This document shows, in pieces, positions 33,175 to 43,485 of a stretch of DNA of 64,000 nt. A program made the translations under genes and the position numbers. Below the pieces are notes generated by a model. It was not told the origin of the DNA. It saw only the letters and a list, made by a program, of their open reading frames with translations, and ran no database searches. The stretch's first letter is position 1. Each line of letters begins with the position of its first letter. This DNA comes from Acinetobacter tibetensis (GTDB lineage Bacteria > Pseudomonadota > Gammaproteobacteria > Pseudomonadales > Moraxellaceae), in NCBI RefSeq assembly GCF_023824315.1, contig NZ_CP098732.1, positions 1,922,001 to 1,986,000 of the forward strand, written 5' to 3'.

Positions 33175-33884
33175 GCGTCCAGCTGCCAATTTATAGGCTC
33201 AATGCCATTATGTTTGAGATAATTATTTGTTTTTGAAAAAACTTTACATCCAAAAAAACCGCCACGATTTGCAGCCAGTGGAGATGGATGTGCCGCTTTT
33301 AAAATTAGGTGCTTATTAGGATCTATTCTTTGCCCTTTCCGTTGAGCATATGCGCCCCAAAGAATAAATACTATGTGTTCACGTTGTTCATTTAACACAT
33401 CAATCACATGATCAGTAAAATTTTCCCAACCACGCTTTTGGTGTGAAGTCGGTTGACCCGCCTCAACAGTAAGCACGCTGTTTAGTAAGAGCACACCTTG
33501 TTCCGCCCAATGCGTTAAATCACCGTGACGAGGAATTTCAACACCTATATCCGCATGTAATTCATGAAAAATATTACGTAAGGATGGAGGCAATGCAACA
33601 CCTCTTTGCACAGAAAAACTTAAACCATGTGCCTGATTTGGTCCATGATATGGGTCTTGCCCTAAAATCACCACCTTAACTTGCTCTAAAGGTGTTGTAT
33701 TAAACGCATTAAAAATCAAGCTACTCGGTGGATAGATTTCTTTCTGCGCTTGTTTTTCTGACACCAAAAAATCTCTTAACTCATCCATTTGTGGGCTGAG
33801 TAAGAAATCACTGAGTCCATATTTCCAACTAGCATCAAGCTGAACTTTATCCAACTTGTGTAGTTGTTGATCGGTATAAGACAT
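33171..33884 (-). CDS. ung: Uracil-DNA glycosylase (family 1)
   Basis: The enzyme excises uracil from DNA. Signature motifs are [22 protein letters not shown] (catalytic Asp in GQDPYH), LLLNSVLTV and [22 protein letters not shown] (HPSPL loop). Length of 237 is normal. It shares a transcript with the ECH-family gene by overlap. Confidence 0.97.
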   Translation of the reverse strand: MSYTDQQLHKLDKVQLDASWKYGLSDFLLSPQMDELRDFLVSEKQAQKEIYPPSSLIFNAFNTTPLEQVKVVILGQDPYHGPNQAHGLSFSVQRGVALPPSLRNIFHELHADIGVEIPRHGDLTHWAEQGVLLLNSVLTVEAGQPTSHQKRGWENFTDHVIDVLNEQREHIVFILWGAYAQRKGQRIDPNKHLILKAAHPSPLAANRGGFFGCKVFSKTNNYLKHNGIEPINWQLDA

Positions 33885-33926
33885 GCTTATTTCCTAATCC
33901 CTTTGAGTTCTTTCTTAATGTGTAAA

Positions 33927-34523
33927 TTAAATTTTTACTTGTAAATCCACGCTCGGATTTTGGAATTTAAAGCCCTGTTTCAGCTTTTCATACATTAAAG
34001 GGTCAGTCCATTCTGATTGTACTTGTTCAGAAAATACAATTTCATCTAAGGACAATATTCCCATCTGTTTATTATCAATATCTTCTAAAAAGCTTTGTGC
34101 ATAACCTGTATCAGTTTCATGCACAATTACAGAATAGACTTCTACATCACCTTCACCATTTTGTGTTTCGGTTGATGCCAAAATCTGTTGTGCTAAAAAG
34201 AAGAAAATACGAGAAAATTGTTCTGCTGAAGGTGAAACAGGTAAGGCTACCCAACGTGCACTAAATTGTTTACACGCCTGAATATACTCTGGGTCATCAT
34301 GCTGCCAAAAACAAATTGCATGATCAAAACTGTCAAAAATGTCTTTGATTAGCCCTTTAAGCAGACCAAAGTCATATACCATTTGACCATGATCCAACTT
34401 CGAAGCTTTAAGTAGTAATTCAACTTTATAGCTATGCCCATGAATCGAACGCTTGCAGCGGTCTGATGTGCAATTTCGCACTATATGCGCATTTTCGAAC
34501 TTAAATAACTTACGAATTAACAT
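33927..34523 (-). CDS. 6-pyruvoyl-tetrahydropterin synthase / QueD family protein
   Basis: The 198-residue protein has the zinc-binding histidines in FENAHIV and SIHGHSYKVELLL and a DHAICF motif later. QueD makes carboxytetrahydropterin for queuosine. The protein is longer than E. coli QueD (about 120 residues), with an insertion after the DHAICF region, and is the form seen in Acinetobacter. Which pterin reaction it performs is not certain. Confidence 0.8.
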   Translation of the reverse strand: MLIRKLFKFENAHIVRNCTSDRCKRSIHGHSYKVELLLKASKLDHGQMVYDFGLLKGLIKDIFDSFDHAICFWQHDDPEYIQACKQFSARWVALPVSPSAEQFSRIFFFLAQQILASTETQNGEGDVEVYSVIVHETDTGYAQSFLEDIDNKQMGILSLDEIVFSEQVQSEWTDPLMYEKLKQGFKFQNPSVDLQVKI

Positions 34524-34630
34524 GTGCCTTAACGGTATCAGTCATCAATGAAATAATATTAATTATAGAACAAAAGTGACCTAAAGCACATTAATTTTCC
34601 CATTTATCACGATCGGTCCTTGAGATTTAC

Positions 34631-35578
34631 CTATTCGGGAGCAAGCGACCGACTCAGTACATAAACTTTCTTATCTTCTCTCAATAAATTTGTTTGAAAT
34701 TGACGCTTCCGTTCACTCAGCACTACTTCAATTTTTGCACGAAAGTAATTCGACTTTACCCCAAGTAAACTTTGAACTGAGCTTCGTGTATCAGCGTTAA
34801 TTTGACTAAAAGGCGCTAGCTTCCAGAACTCATCCAGATTAGCAAAATGCTCTATATTCTGCTGTTTAGTCTCCAAAGCTACCTGCACAGCTTTTACATC
34901 TAAATGTTCATCCAAACTCGCCAATACAATGGCAGGTGCAGTATTAATATTCAACTTGGTATCTTTAACTGAAATAGCACTGACGTATGGTGCAATTTTT
35001 AGGTATTTCTCACCTTCAAACCCTCGGACCATTTTTAGCTCATCAATCGCATGAAATTTTGTATTTGCTGGCAAATAGGCATTATTGAGCCCTCGATAAT
35101 AGCCGTCTTCGGCCCCCATTGGTCCTATATTTTCATTATCAGCATCTTGCCAGTCAATTACAGCTTCACTTAATTCTGCTGTTAAACCCACATTCAGCAG
35201 TAGTCGTTCAAACCATTGCTTTGCCGCGACATTCACTTGCCCCGAATCATCGATAAGACTATTCAGATTAAATTTGCCAGATTCATCGTAAAGCTGCCCT
35301 GTCACATAGCCATCTTCAACAGGGAATGCAGGCATAGGTTTTGCCCAATTTTCTTGTAAGAAATCGACATCACCTGCATTTTCAGCATCTTCAATCAACA
35401 ATTCCGAAAAAAAAGTTTCCGCACTTTTTGCATACCACAATGATTGATTCTGTCTCATCAAATAAGCTGTATTATCCGCTGTAAACTTCTGACGTTGACC
35501 GATAGTTGCAGCCAAAATAGTTGCTAAAGCCACCATCACCAATATCGTGATTAATGCGATTCCCTTTTGCTTATTCAT
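34631..35578 (-). CDS. gspK: Type II secretion minor pseudopilin GspK
   Basis: The 315-residue protein begins with a prepilin-like segment (KGIALITILVMVALATILAATIG) and carries the large GspK domain (DESGKFNLNSLIDD, INTAPAIVLASL). It caps the pseudopilus tip with GspI and GspJ. The start is the ATG at 35578 (MNKQKG). It is the last gene of the gspH-I-J-K set. Confidence 0.9.
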   Translation of the reverse strand: MNKQKGIALITILVMVALATILAATIGQRQKFTADNTAYLMRQNQSLWYAKSAETFFSELLIEDAENAGDVDFLQENWAKPMPAFPVEDGYVTGQLYDESGKFNLNSLIDDSGQVNVAAKQWFERLLLNVGLTAELSEAVIDWQDADNENIGPMGAEDGYYRGLNNAYLPANTKFHAIDELKMVRGFEGEKYLKIAPYVSAISVKDTKLNINTAPAIVLASLDEHLDVKAVQVALETKQQNIEHFANLDEFWKLAPFSQINADTRSSVQSLLGVKSNYFRAKIEVVLSERKRQFQTNLLREDKKVYVLSRSLAPE

Positions 35579-35620
35579 TTGACATCCCATTGTGTGCAGT
35601 CACCCAAAATATACTGCACT

Positions 35621-36247
35621 TTAACTTTTTTGCTTCTGCTCTAAATAATCTGTATTCAGCAAACTAAATATCCACTCATACGCAACACCATTGACTGTTA
35701 GATTTATTTTTATTCCTTTTGGCAATCTCTTTTTTTGCATCAAATCGTCTTGCTGTTGCTCATATTCAGGCCATGAGGAGAGTTGATTCGGATTCAACAC
35801 GCTTACCTGAAACTGTTCAACATTTTCAAGTAATACACTTGATTCTGGCTGCATTTGTGCTGCTGCATTCAAACCACGCGTACGCAATCGGTTTAAGCGC
35901 TGCGTATCTGCTTGATATTGATATTGAATGCGTTCCTCGGCTGGAATGCCCTGCAATAGCGGATCAGTGACACCAATTTTACTAAAAACAAAACGATCAT
36001 TTTGCAGAACCAAAGCAGGTTCAATTTCACCATTTACATTTGAGGCCAGCGGTGCGATTTGAATACTGTCTTTCAAAATTTGCTGGTAAGCTTGTTGTAA
36101 ATTCGCCAACTTCTGCTCATGTTGAGCATTACGCTCTTTTACTTTTATTAAATAATCAAAAACTTTCCAACCCAAAGCAGATAAAACTGCAAAAATTGCG
36201 ATAGCAACCAACAGTTCGACCAAAGTAAAACCCGCGCGTTTTTGCAT
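35621..36247 (-). CDS. gspJ: Type II secretion minor pseudopilin GspJ
   Basis: A prepilin peptidase motif (RAGFTLVELLVAIAIFAVLSALGWKVFDYL) is followed by a beta-rich domain of the GspJ type. 208 residues. It forms the tip complex with GspI and GspK. A two-base gap separates it from gspI. Confidence 0.92.
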   Translation of the reverse strand: MQKRAGFTLVELLVAIAIFAVLSALGWKVFDYLIKVKERNAQHEQKLANLQQAYQQILKDSIQIAPLASNVNGEIEPALVLQNDRFVFSKIGVTDPLLQGIPAEERIQYQYQADTQRLNRLRTRGLNAAAQMQPESSVLLENVEQFQVSVLNPNQLSSWPEYEQQQDDLMQKKRLPKGIKINLTVNGVAYEWIFSLLNTDYLEQKQKS

Positions 36248-36249
36248 GA

Positions 36250-36621
36250 TTATGTTCTATTATTAAAAAAGACCAGATGGGTAACTCCCGCTTCGGCCTT
36301 ACCTGTTTCCGTGTTAAACAAACGCACTTGTATTTCTACGCGTTGCACATTTGGACTAATCGTGGACTGTGCACTTTTCTCTATCTGCCAATGCTCACCT
36401 TGTTGGGATAACTGTTCAGACTGAATACCATCCAACCATTCACCTTTGATTTGCATTTCAGCGATTTCATTCTGCGCAACAAATTGAGCTTTGGTTCGTA
36501 AAATCGCTTGTGCTGTCGCTTGTGTATATTGCATTGCGACTTTGGTCAATGCCATTGCCGCAGTTGCGAAAATTGCCAAAGCCACCATGACTTCTAATAG
36601 TGTAAACCCTTTAGATTTCAT
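36250..36621 (-). CDS. gspI: Type II secretion minor pseudopilin GspI
   Basis: The 123-residue protein has the cleavage motif SKGFTLLEVMVALAIFATAAMAL and a short C-terminal beta domain (EMQIKGEWLDG...VEIQVRLFN). GspI starts the tip complex. It overlaps gspH by 11 bases. Confidence 0.92.
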   Translation of the reverse strand: MKSKGFTLLEVMVALAIFATAAMALTKVAMQYTQATAQAILRTKAQFVAQNEIAEMQIKGEWLDGIQSEQLSQQGEHWQIEKSAQSTISPNVQRVEIQVRLFNTETGKAEAGVTHLVFFNNRT

Positions 36622-37162
36622 TAATTTTACCTAAATGGTCAATTTCAATTTCAGGTCCAATTGGCTGTTGTGAATAATAAAATTGTATTCTTACTGGTTT
36701 GACTTCACCATTACCCAACCAAATTAACTGGGGTGCTTTAGCATCCAACAAAGTTGAGTTCTGTGCTTTATCATATTGATAATCTGTCGATTGTATTTGA
36801 AAACTTACATTCTCTGGCAAAGGTTGTATTTTAAAAACTGAATATTCTGTCCAAGAGGACTGATTCGCGACCGTATTCATTTCAGTTTTTGCAGGATGAT
36901 ATTCAACAACCATATATCGAAAAGGATTTACATCTGTTGCAGGCTGTGCATTTAAAGCCAAAACAAGCGATTGATCATTCGACTCACGAGCAATACGCTG
37001 TACATTCATCATGAAAATTTCACGCGCTTGCATCGCTTTGCGCTGATCAATCCCGCCAAAATTCATCATGATTAATGAAGTAACAATAGCGACCACCACA
37101 ATGACCACCATCACCTCAATCAGTGTAAAACCTCGACTCGAAGCGCGTTGATGGTATTTCAT
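36611..37162 (-). CDS. gspH: Type II secretion minor pseudopilin GspH
   Basis: The 183-residue protein has SRGFTLIEVMVVIVVVAIVTSLIMMNFGG, the prepilin cleavage and transmembrane segment, and a beta sandwich (residues 40-180). The gspH-I-J-K order is standard, although the rest of the secretion operon (gspC-G, L, M) is not in this window. Confidence 0.88.
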   Translation of the reverse strand: MKYHQRASSRGFTLIEVMVVIVVVAIVTSLIMMNFGGIDQRKAMQAREIFMMNVQRIARESNDQSLVLALNAQPATDVNPFRYMVVEYHPAKTEMNTVANQSSWTEYSVFKIQPLPENVSFQIQSTDYQYDKAQNSTLLDAKAPQLIWLGNGEVKPVRIQFYYSQQPIGPEIEIDHLGKINEI

Positions 37163-37173
37163 GATTTGAACGT

Positions 37174-37773
37174 CTACGAACTGACTTGTTTGGGTAATGC
37201 AAGGGCTTGGTCAATATACGCCACGCGTAAAGTATCACGAGAGCCAAGATAGCGTTGATAGAAGCTAGAATTCAAAATTGCAGCAGCACCATAGGTTAAA
37301 GACCAAATTGATGCCAGATAATCACGTACAGACATCAAACTCTGAATAGAACCCAAATAGGTTTCTGTCATATTAATAATGAGTCGCAAACGATGACGTC
37401 GTACTTTGTACAACTCACTAAATAAATGTTGAATGCCTTGACCTGTAATAGAAAGGCGTTCTTCTATTTGATGAAAAAGCACTGTCCGTTCAGGATGATG
37501 AAGATGATGGAGCATAAAAAATGCGAGATGTTCAGGAAAGGCTTTTTCCGAGTCCATAATCATCTCTAGTAACATACGCTCATTACGAATAATGAGCAGC
37601 ATATACAGTTCATCTTTACTTTGAAAATGCTTGTAGAGTGTGCCTTTTGCTAAATCCAGCTCAGCAGCCAAAGCATCGAGAGTCATGCCTGATTCGCCAT
37701 TTTCAAGCAATAATTGCTCAGCTACTTGGAAAATTAAAGTTTCTCTTGCTCGAAACTGAGCTTGACGATCCAT
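37174..37773 (-). CDS. TetR-family transcriptional regulator
   Basis: The 199-residue protein has the N-terminal HTH (IFQVAEQLLLENGESGMTLDALAAELDLAKGTLYKHFQSKDELYMLL) and a helical C-terminal ligand domain. The start is the ATG at 37773 behind GAGTG. It lies 11 bases upstream of gspH and may be co-transcribed with it, but target and ligand are unknown. Confidence 0.85.
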   Translation of the reverse strand: MDRQAQFRARETLIFQVAEQLLLENGESGMTLDALAAELDLAKGTLYKHFQSKDELYMLLIIRNERMLLEMIMDSEKAFPEHLAFFMLHHLHHPERTVLFHQIEERLSITGQGIQHLFSELYKVRRHRLRLIINMTETYLGSIQSLMSVRDYLASIWSLTYGAAAILNSSFYQRYLGSRDTLRVAYIDQALALPKQVSS

Positions 37774-37827
37774 CTTCACTCTACACTCTCTTCAATTCTT
37801 ATATTCAGTCTAAAGCCACACAATCTA

Positions 37828-38601
37828 TTACTTTAATTGCAGCAAGTTTTCAAAATTTTGTGTGGTAATCAATGCCATTTCTTCCAGCGACTTATCATAT
37901 ACATCAGCCAAGGCTTTGGCTACATATGGCACATATTTTGGTTCATTTGTTTTACCACGATATGGCACTGGCGCAAGATATGGGCTATCCGTTTCAATCA
38001 ACACGCGATCTAAAGGAACTTGCTTGGCAACATCTCTTAAATCTTGCGCATTTTTAAAAGAAACAATGCCTGAGAAAGAAACATAATAGCCACAATCTAA
38101 AACAGCTTTCGCTGTGGCCCAATCTTCTGTAAAACAATGCAAAATCCCATGCGTCGACTTTTCTGCACGAATAATATCTACTGTGTCATGCTTAGCCGAG
38201 CGAGTATGCACAACGACAGGCTTTTTCACAATTTTTGAGGCTTGGATATGCCGAGCAAAACACTCTTTTTGTTCTTGAATAAAGTCTGTACTGTGAAAAT
38301 AATCCAATCCAGTTTCACCCAATGCCCAGACCTTGTCTGCTCGGGCTAGCTCCACCAAATAGTCAGTTGTTGCACGCGCCATCGTACCTGCATCTTCACA
38401 AGGATGCACACCCACGGTATAGCCCACATCGGCATGGCGTGCGGCAATTTCAGCTAAAGCAATATGGTCATCTAGATCGACCGAGATACTCATAAATTTG
38501 GTAACGCCAGCCTCTCGCGCTTGCGCCAAAGCCAGATCTAAATTTCCATCATATGGCGTCAGATCAAGCATAGTTAAATGACAATGAGTATCTACAAACA
38601 C
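37828..38601 (-). CDS. tatD: TatD-family hydrolase
   Basis: The TIM-barrel metal-dependent DNase of 257 residues shows FVDTHCHLTML (HxH), GVHPCE, ALGETGLDYFHS, VVHTRSAK, HCFTEDWATA and LIETDSPYLAPVPYRGKTNEP. All the metal ligands are present. It is the last gene of the pilZ-tatD side of the block. Confidence 0.95.
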   Translation of the reverse strand: MFVDTHCHLTMLDLTPYDGNLDLALAQAREAGVTKFMSISVDLDDHIALAEIAARHADVGYTVGVHPCEDAGTMARATTDYLVELARADKVWALGETGLDYFHSTDFIQEQKECFARHIQASKIVKKPVVVHTRSAKHDTVDIIRAEKSTHGILHCFTEDWATAKAVLDCGYYVSFSGIVSFKNAQDLRDVAKQVPLDRVLIETDSPYLAPVPYRGKTNEPKYVPYVAKALADVYDKSLEEMALITTQNFENLLQLK

Positions 38602-38626
38602 AATTTTTTCCTATTTTTCAACCATA

Positions 38627-38968
38627 TTACATGGTGTAACTATAACGACCTTCAACTTTAAAACCTGCGAGAATTTTTTCAGCTTCGGCTTTAAAGAAAA
38701 CACCTTTTTCACCCGATAATTGCATACCAAAACCTTGAGGTTTGATGCCGTTTTGTTTCTGCGAAATCCAAATCACTTTACCTGTTAGAGGTATTTTTTG
38801 AGATTGTTCTGGCAATGTCGTGAGTACAAAAACCTCATCCCCTAATTTTACAGCTTGTTTTGAAGGAATAAATAAACCGCCGCCTACGACATAAGGCATA
38901 TAGGATTGGTACAATGTTTCCTTATCTGGAATGTTTGCCTGAATGATACCGCCCATACGTGGTTGCAT
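38627..38968 (-). CDS. pilZ: PilZ-domain type IV pilus protein
   Basis: The 113-residue protein has YMPYVVGGGLFIPSKQAVKLGDEVFVLTTLP, the PilZ fold, but lacks the RxxxR c-di-GMP motif of most PilZ domains, like PilZ of Pseudomonas. The start at 38968 follows AAAGGGG. It overlaps nothing, and holB lies immediately upstream in the usual holB-pilZ-tatD order. Confidence 0.88.
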   Translation of the reverse strand: MQPRMGGIIQANIPDKETLYQSYMPYVVGGGLFIPSKQAVKLGDEVFVLTTLPEQSQKIPLTGKVIWISQKQNGIKPQGFGMQLSGEKGVFFKAEAEKILAGFKVEGRYSYTM

Positions 38969-38979
38969 TGTTTTCCCCT

Positions 38980-39972
38980 TTAAACATTCATTAGTTTTAT
39001 ACACAGTTGATCGAGTACTAAATTTGTTTGTACGTTTTGCTCAATAAACTGCTTGGACTGTTGCAAATCTGAATATAAATTGAAAAGCATTTCTAAAGAA
39101 TATTGCTCAGAAAGCTGTACCAACTCCAAATCTATATTTTTAATTGGTTGATTTAGCTTGACACAAATCAGGTCAGCCAACAAGTACTCAAACATGCGAC
39201 TAAAATCATCAAATGGCAAGGCTTTCTGCCATTTGGTCGCGATTGCCATTGGCATATTTTTATCATGAAGTAATTTTTGCCAATCATTTAAAAAATCTTG
39301 ACGTAAATTCAACCATTGACTTTGTGCCAACTCTAAAGCTTGTAATGGCATATCGTTCGACAGATTCAACAACAGCGTCAATTGCTCTTGTGAAAGTTCA
39401 GAAGCAAGATGTTCTGCCAAGTACGTCCGTGTTTGCTCTGTGCTAATTCGATCAAGTGCAAAATGCTGTAATCGACTGCGTATCGTGGCAGGTAATTTTA
39501 AATAATGTTCCGCCATAAGAATAATGAGAACACGATCACCTGGCTCTTCTAATGTTTTCAAAAGTGCATTAGCAGAAGCCGTATTTAACGCTTCTGCTGG
39601 ATCAATCACAATCACCCGCCAACCATCTACAGTTTGTTGTACAAATGGCAATAATTCTCGGATTTTTTCAATCTTGATTTTTGCGTTTTGCTTTTTATTC
39701 TCTTCATCCGTTGAAATATAAACATAATTTGGATGTGTATCCGATTTCAACCACTGACAACTGCCACACTCCCCACAAGGGGCATTACGCAAATGACGTT
39801 GTTGGCACAAAATCCACGCCAAAAAATATTGGGTAAATGCTTCTTTACCACAGCCTTTTTTGCCATAAAACAATAAGCCATGTCCTAACTGTGGGAAACG
39901 TCCTGTTAAGGTATCCCACACATGTTGTTGCCACGGAAACACTTGCGGTTGAATATCGGTTTGCATCATCAA
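38980..39972 (-). CDS. holB: DNA polymerase III delta' subunit
   Basis: The 330-residue clamp-loader protein has LLFYGKKGCGKEAFTQYFLAWILC with a degenerate P-loop, the zinc cysteines in CQQRHLRNAPCGECGSC, and ALNTASANALLKTLEEPGDRVLIILMAEHYLKLPATIRSRLQ with the SRC-like SRL segment. It helps load the sliding clamp. Three tandem ATG codons lie at its start. Confidence 0.92.
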   Translation of the reverse strand: MMMQTDIQPQVFPWQQHVWDTLTGRFPQLGHGLLFYGKKGCGKEAFTQYFLAWILCQQRHLRNAPCGECGSCQWLKSDTHPNYVYISTDEENKKQNAKIKIEKIRELLPFVQQTVDGWRVIVIDPAEALNTASANALLKTLEEPGDRVLIILMAEHYLKLPATIRSRLQHFALDRISTEQTRTYLAEHLASELSQEQLTLLLNLSNDMPLQALELAQSQWLNLRQDFLNDWQKLLHDKNMPMAIATKWQKALPFDDFSRMFEYLLADLICVKLNQPIKNIDLELVQLSEQYSLEMLFNLYSDLQQSKQFIEQNVQTNLVLDQLCIKLMNV

Positions 39973-39978
39973 TCTATC

Positions 39979-40740
39979 TTATTCAAAATGTGCAACATCC
40001 ATGCTGTTTAAGCGATCCAAATCCGCTTGGGTATCTACACCTGGCGGTAAATTCGCTTCTGCAACTGCAATTGCAATACGATGTCCATTTTCCAATACAC
40101 GTAGTTGCTCAAGACTTTCTAGTTTTTCTAAAACACCCATGTCCCAAGTCACATATTCTTGTAGCAAGCTGACACGATAAGCGTACAAGCCTAAATGGCG
40201 AAATGCCTGATCATGCAATACTGGATTGACAAGTTTCGCGCCATCACGATCATAAGGAATCGTTGCACGACTGAAATAGAGTGCCTGATTAAACTTAGAC
40301 TTGACCACCTTCACGATGCTATCACGCTGGAATTCATCTAGACTATGTATTGGCTCACACAAAGTGGACATCGAACAATCTGGTTGCGCAACCAAAAGCT
40401 CTGCCACCTGCTTGACCAATGTCGCAGGCAATAATGGCTCATCACCCTGTACATTGACAATAATATCGCCTTTATCCCAGCCTTTTAAACGTGCCACTTC
40501 ACTTAAACGGTCTGTGCCGGACGGGTGGTCTGCACTGGTCAGTACAACATCCACACCTTCCGCGCGACATACCTCTGCAATACGCGCATCGTCTGTCGCC
40601 ACACATAAATCATCAAAACCTTGCACTTTTTTGGCTTGATCAACCACACGTAAAATCATGGGACGACCATGAATTTCCAATAATGGTTTACCAGGAAGTC
40701 TTGAACTGGCAAAACGCGCAGGAATGACGATATGTTTCAT
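39979..40740 (-). CDS. kdsB: 3-deoxy-manno-octulosonate cytidylyltransferase
   Basis: The enzyme activates Kdo as CMP-Kdo for lipid A-core synthesis. [24 protein letters not shown] is the nucleotide-binding loop, VQGDEPLLP the metal motif, and [20 protein letters not shown] and ETPEQLEQLRV-like C-terminal parts are present. 253 residues. It follows lpxK by ten bases. Confidence 0.95.
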   Translation of the reverse strand: MKHIVIPARFASSRLPGKPLLEIHGRPMILRVVDQAKKVQGFDDLCVATDDARIAEVCRAEGVDVVLTSADHPSGTDRLSEVARLKGWDKGDIIVNVQGDEPLLPATLVKQVAELLVAQPDCSMSTLCEPIHSLDEFQRDSIVKVVKSKFNQALYFSRATIPYDRDGAKLVNPVLHDQAFRHLGLYAYRVSLLQEYVTWDMGVLEKLESLEQLRVLENGHRIAIAVAEANLPPGVDTQADLDRLNSMDVAHFE

Positions 40741-40749
40741 AATTCACTC

Positions 40750-41754
40750 TTATTCAATTGAAATGCCTAAATCAGCCAATTGCTGATTGAGCACACGATA
40801 ACATGCACTAGACAGTACAGCTTCAACAGGCACTACCCAAATTTCACGTTTAAAATCTGGATGTTGTTTTAAAATAGGCAGCAGTTTAACTGCATCTTTT
40901 TCCGTGGTAATAATCGGATTGCTATCTTCAAACTGTAGATCTGTTAAATCATAATCATAATGATCTGGAAATTCATGACACTGGAACTGCTGCACACCTA
41001 AGGACTCAAGGGTACGGTAAAAACGTTGTGGAAAGCCAATACCCACAACTGCATAAAAATTTTGTTTAGAGTCAAAGCTTCGAATTTCATCTGTATTCAG
41101 CAAATAAGGTTCAGCAACCTCTAAATGCATATTCAGTTCTGTTTCTGGCTGAGCGGCATGTTCAATCACAGTACCAGTATTCAAACGACTTTTCGGTTCA
41201 CGCAAATAACCTTCAGGCAACAATTTTTCATTGCCCAAGCCACGATTACGATCTAATACAATCCATTCAAGCTGCCGCGCAAGCGCATGATGCTGCAAAC
41301 CATCATCACTAATAATCAAGTCCAACTCATGCTTAGCCAACAGCAACTCTATGCTTTGTTGACGACTTGAACCCACCACCATCGCAGCGCCAGTAGATTG
41401 TACAATCAGGCAAGGCTCATCACCCACTTGTTCAGGTGTAGCATCAAATCCCACAAATGCAGGGAATGGCCCTTTCCCCCCATAACCACGACTGATGATA
41501 CCTACACGCACATTCTTAGATTGTAAGTAATTCACTAAATGGATCAATAGCGGTGTCTTTCCACTCCCACCCACAGTAATATTACCAATAATCATGACTG
41601 GCACTGGCGCGGTATAAACGGCTTTTATACCTTTTTCATAAAGCTTTCGATTAAACCAAAACCCAAAATGATACAAGCAAGACAAAGGACGTAGCACAAT
41701 TAACCACTTTGCTTGTCTATTCCAAGCATTTTGAATAAGTTGTGCTACTGACAT
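40750..41754 (-). CDS. lpxK: Tetraacyldisaccharide 4'-kinase
   Basis: LpxK phosphorylates the lipid A precursor. The P-loop VGGSGKTPLLIHLV, ISRGYGGKG, VGDEPCL, IISDDGLQHHAL (DxD region) and ITTEKDAVK are the family motifs. Length 334 is normal. It is placed after msbA with a three-base gap, so lipid A completion and flipping are co-expressed. Confidence 0.95.
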   Translation of the reverse strand: MSVAQLIQNAWNRQAKWLIVLRPLSCLYHFGFWFNRKLYEKGIKAVYTAPVPVMIIGNITVGGSGKTPLLIHLVNYLQSKNVRVGIISRGYGGKGPFPAFVGFDATPEQVGDEPCLIVQSTGAAMVVGSSRQQSIELLLAKHELDLIISDDGLQHHALARQLEWIVLDRNRGLGNEKLLPEGYLREPKSRLNTGTVIEHAAQPETELNMHLEVAEPYLLNTDEIRSFDSKQNFYAVVGIGFPQRFYRTLESLGVQQFQCHEFPDHYDYDLTDLQFEDSNPIITTEKDAVKLLPILKQHPDFKREIWVVPVEAVLSSACYRVLNQQLADLGISIE

Positions 41755-41757
41755 TGC

Positions 41758-43485
41758 TTAGTTTTCCTCAAAATTACGTTGATGTAACTGGAAATATGCC
41801 CCACGCTTCTGAATCAATTCGGCATGTGAACCATGCTCAACAATACGGCCCTGATCCATCACTACAATGCGATCTGCATTTTCAATTGTTGATAATCGAT
41901 GTGCAATAACAATCGTGGTGCGATTTTGCATCGCCGAATCAAACGCTCGCTGAATAAAGTATTCAGATTCGTTATCTAATGCGCTAGTTGCTTCATCTAA
42001 AATTAAAATCGGTGCATTTTTTAGAATCGCACGTGCAATTGCAATACGTTGACGTTGACCACCTGATAGATTCAAGCCTTGCGCACCGAGTTGTGTATCA
42101 TAACCCTTGGGTAGTGCCATAATAAAATCATGTGCATAGGCCGCTTTTGCGGCAGCAATTACTTGTTCATCTGTCGCATCTTGCAATAAACCATAAGCAA
42201 TATTTTCACGTACGGTACGGTTAAACAACACAACCTGCTGATTCACCATCGCAATTTGCGAACGTAAGCAATTGACTTCAATATCATCAATTGCGTATTG
42301 ATCTAATAGCAATTGACCCGAACTTAACTCTTGAAAGCGCGGTAACAAATTAACTAAAGATGTTTTACCCGCTCCTGAGCGCCCAACCAATGCAACTGTT
42401 TCGCCAGTTTTGACCTGCAAGTTAAAATCATGAATGGCATGATGACCATCAGAATAAATTAAATTGACATCCTTAAACTGGATATTGCCTTGTAAGACAG
42501 GTGTTAAAGTCCCTGTATTTTTTTCTTCTGGTAAATCAATTAACTCAAAAACAGAATGCGCCGCTGCCATACCACGCTGTAATTTTTCATTTACATCGGT
42601 TAAGGCTTTAATTGGCTTACTCAGCATACCTGCCGCAGTAATATATGCGACGAACTCACCCGCAGTTGTATCCCGTAAAATTTCAGGACGCAAAGCAATC
42701 CACATGATCGTAGCCATGGCAATGGACATAATGAACTGCACGATTGGGCTGTTCAACTGCTGCACCACCACCATTTTCAATCCACGCTTTAGGTTTTCAA
42801 TAGACGTCGCTTTAAAACGCTCTTGCTCAAAAGCCTGTCCACCAAAGCCTTTCACCACTACATTACCATTGACCGTTTCTTGCACCACATGGTTGACGTC
42901 ACCCATCGTGTCTTGCACTTGTAATGACAATTTACGCATACGCTTTGATGCTTTACGAATCAACAAGCCAATTAATGGTGCGAAAATAAGAATAATCAGG
43001 GTTAAGCGCCAGTTGGTATAAATCAAATATCCCAACAAGCCCAAGGTTATTAAGCCTTGCTGCACAATGGTTTTTAGCGAGTCAGATGAAGCAGCGGTTA
43101 ACTGCTCCACGTTATACATAATTTTGGCCGTGATATGACCACTAGTATTGTCTAAGTAGTATTGCGAAGGCAAACGTAATAACTTGGCAAATACTTCCTG
43201 ACGAATATCAAAGACCAAATTTCTCGAAATAACAGCAGTAAAATAACCACCGATAAATGAGCCCACACCACGAAAGAACATTAATAGCACAACCAAAAAC
43301 GGGATAAGGTTAGTAAAACTCTGATCCCGATGTTGTATGGCTGTGATAATTTTTTCTAGCAACTTAGCAATTGATACTTCGGTTGCTGCATTAATAGCAA
43401 AACCAATGACGATTAAAATCGCTACGCCCCAAAATCGCTTCAGATAGCTCAGAAGACGTAGATAGACCTTGAAATCCTGACTCAC
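41758..43485 (-). CDS. msbA: Lipid A export ATP-binding/permease MsbA
   Basis: The 575-residue ABC half-transporter flips lipid A-core to the periplasmic side. The six-helix domain covers residues 1-310. Walker A is LVGRSGAGKTSLVNLL, the signature LNLSGGQRQRIAIARAIL, Walker B ILILDEATSALD and the switch VIAHRLSTIENAD. The start codon is GTG at 43485, which overlaps the exbD stop by one base. Confidence 0.95.
   Translation of the reverse strand: MSQDFKVYLRLLSYLKRFWGVAILIVIGFAINAATEVSIAKLLEKIITAIQHRDQSFTNLIPFLVVLLMFFRGVGSFIGGYFTAVISRNLVFDIRQEVFAKLLRLPSQYYLDNTSGHITAKIMYNVEQLTAASSDSLKTIVQQGLITLGLLGYLIYTNWRLTLIILIFAPLIGLLIRKASKRMRKLSLQVQDTMGDVNHVVQETVNGNVVVKGFGGQAFEQERFKATSIENLKRGLKMVVVQQLNSPIVQFIMSIAMATIMWIALRPEILRDTTAGEFVAYITAAGMLSKPIKALTDVNEKLQRGMAAAHSVFELIDLPEEKNTGTLTPVLQGNIQFKDVNLIYSDGHHAIHDFNLQVKTGETVALVGRSGAGKTSLVNLLPRFQELSSGQLLLDQYAIDDIEVNCLRSQIAMVNQQVVLFNRTVRENIAYGLLQDATDEQVIAAAKAAYAHDFIMALPKGYDTQLGAQGLNLSGGQRQRIAIARAILKNAPILILDEATSALDNESEYFIQRAFDSAMQNRTTIVIAHRLSTIENADRIVVMDQGRIVEHGSHAELIQKRGAYFQLHQRNFEEN

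Noticed and set aside
42464..43021. 185-codon plus-strand ORF inside msbA
   Set aside because: It lies fully antisense to a strongly conserved gene and has no family features.
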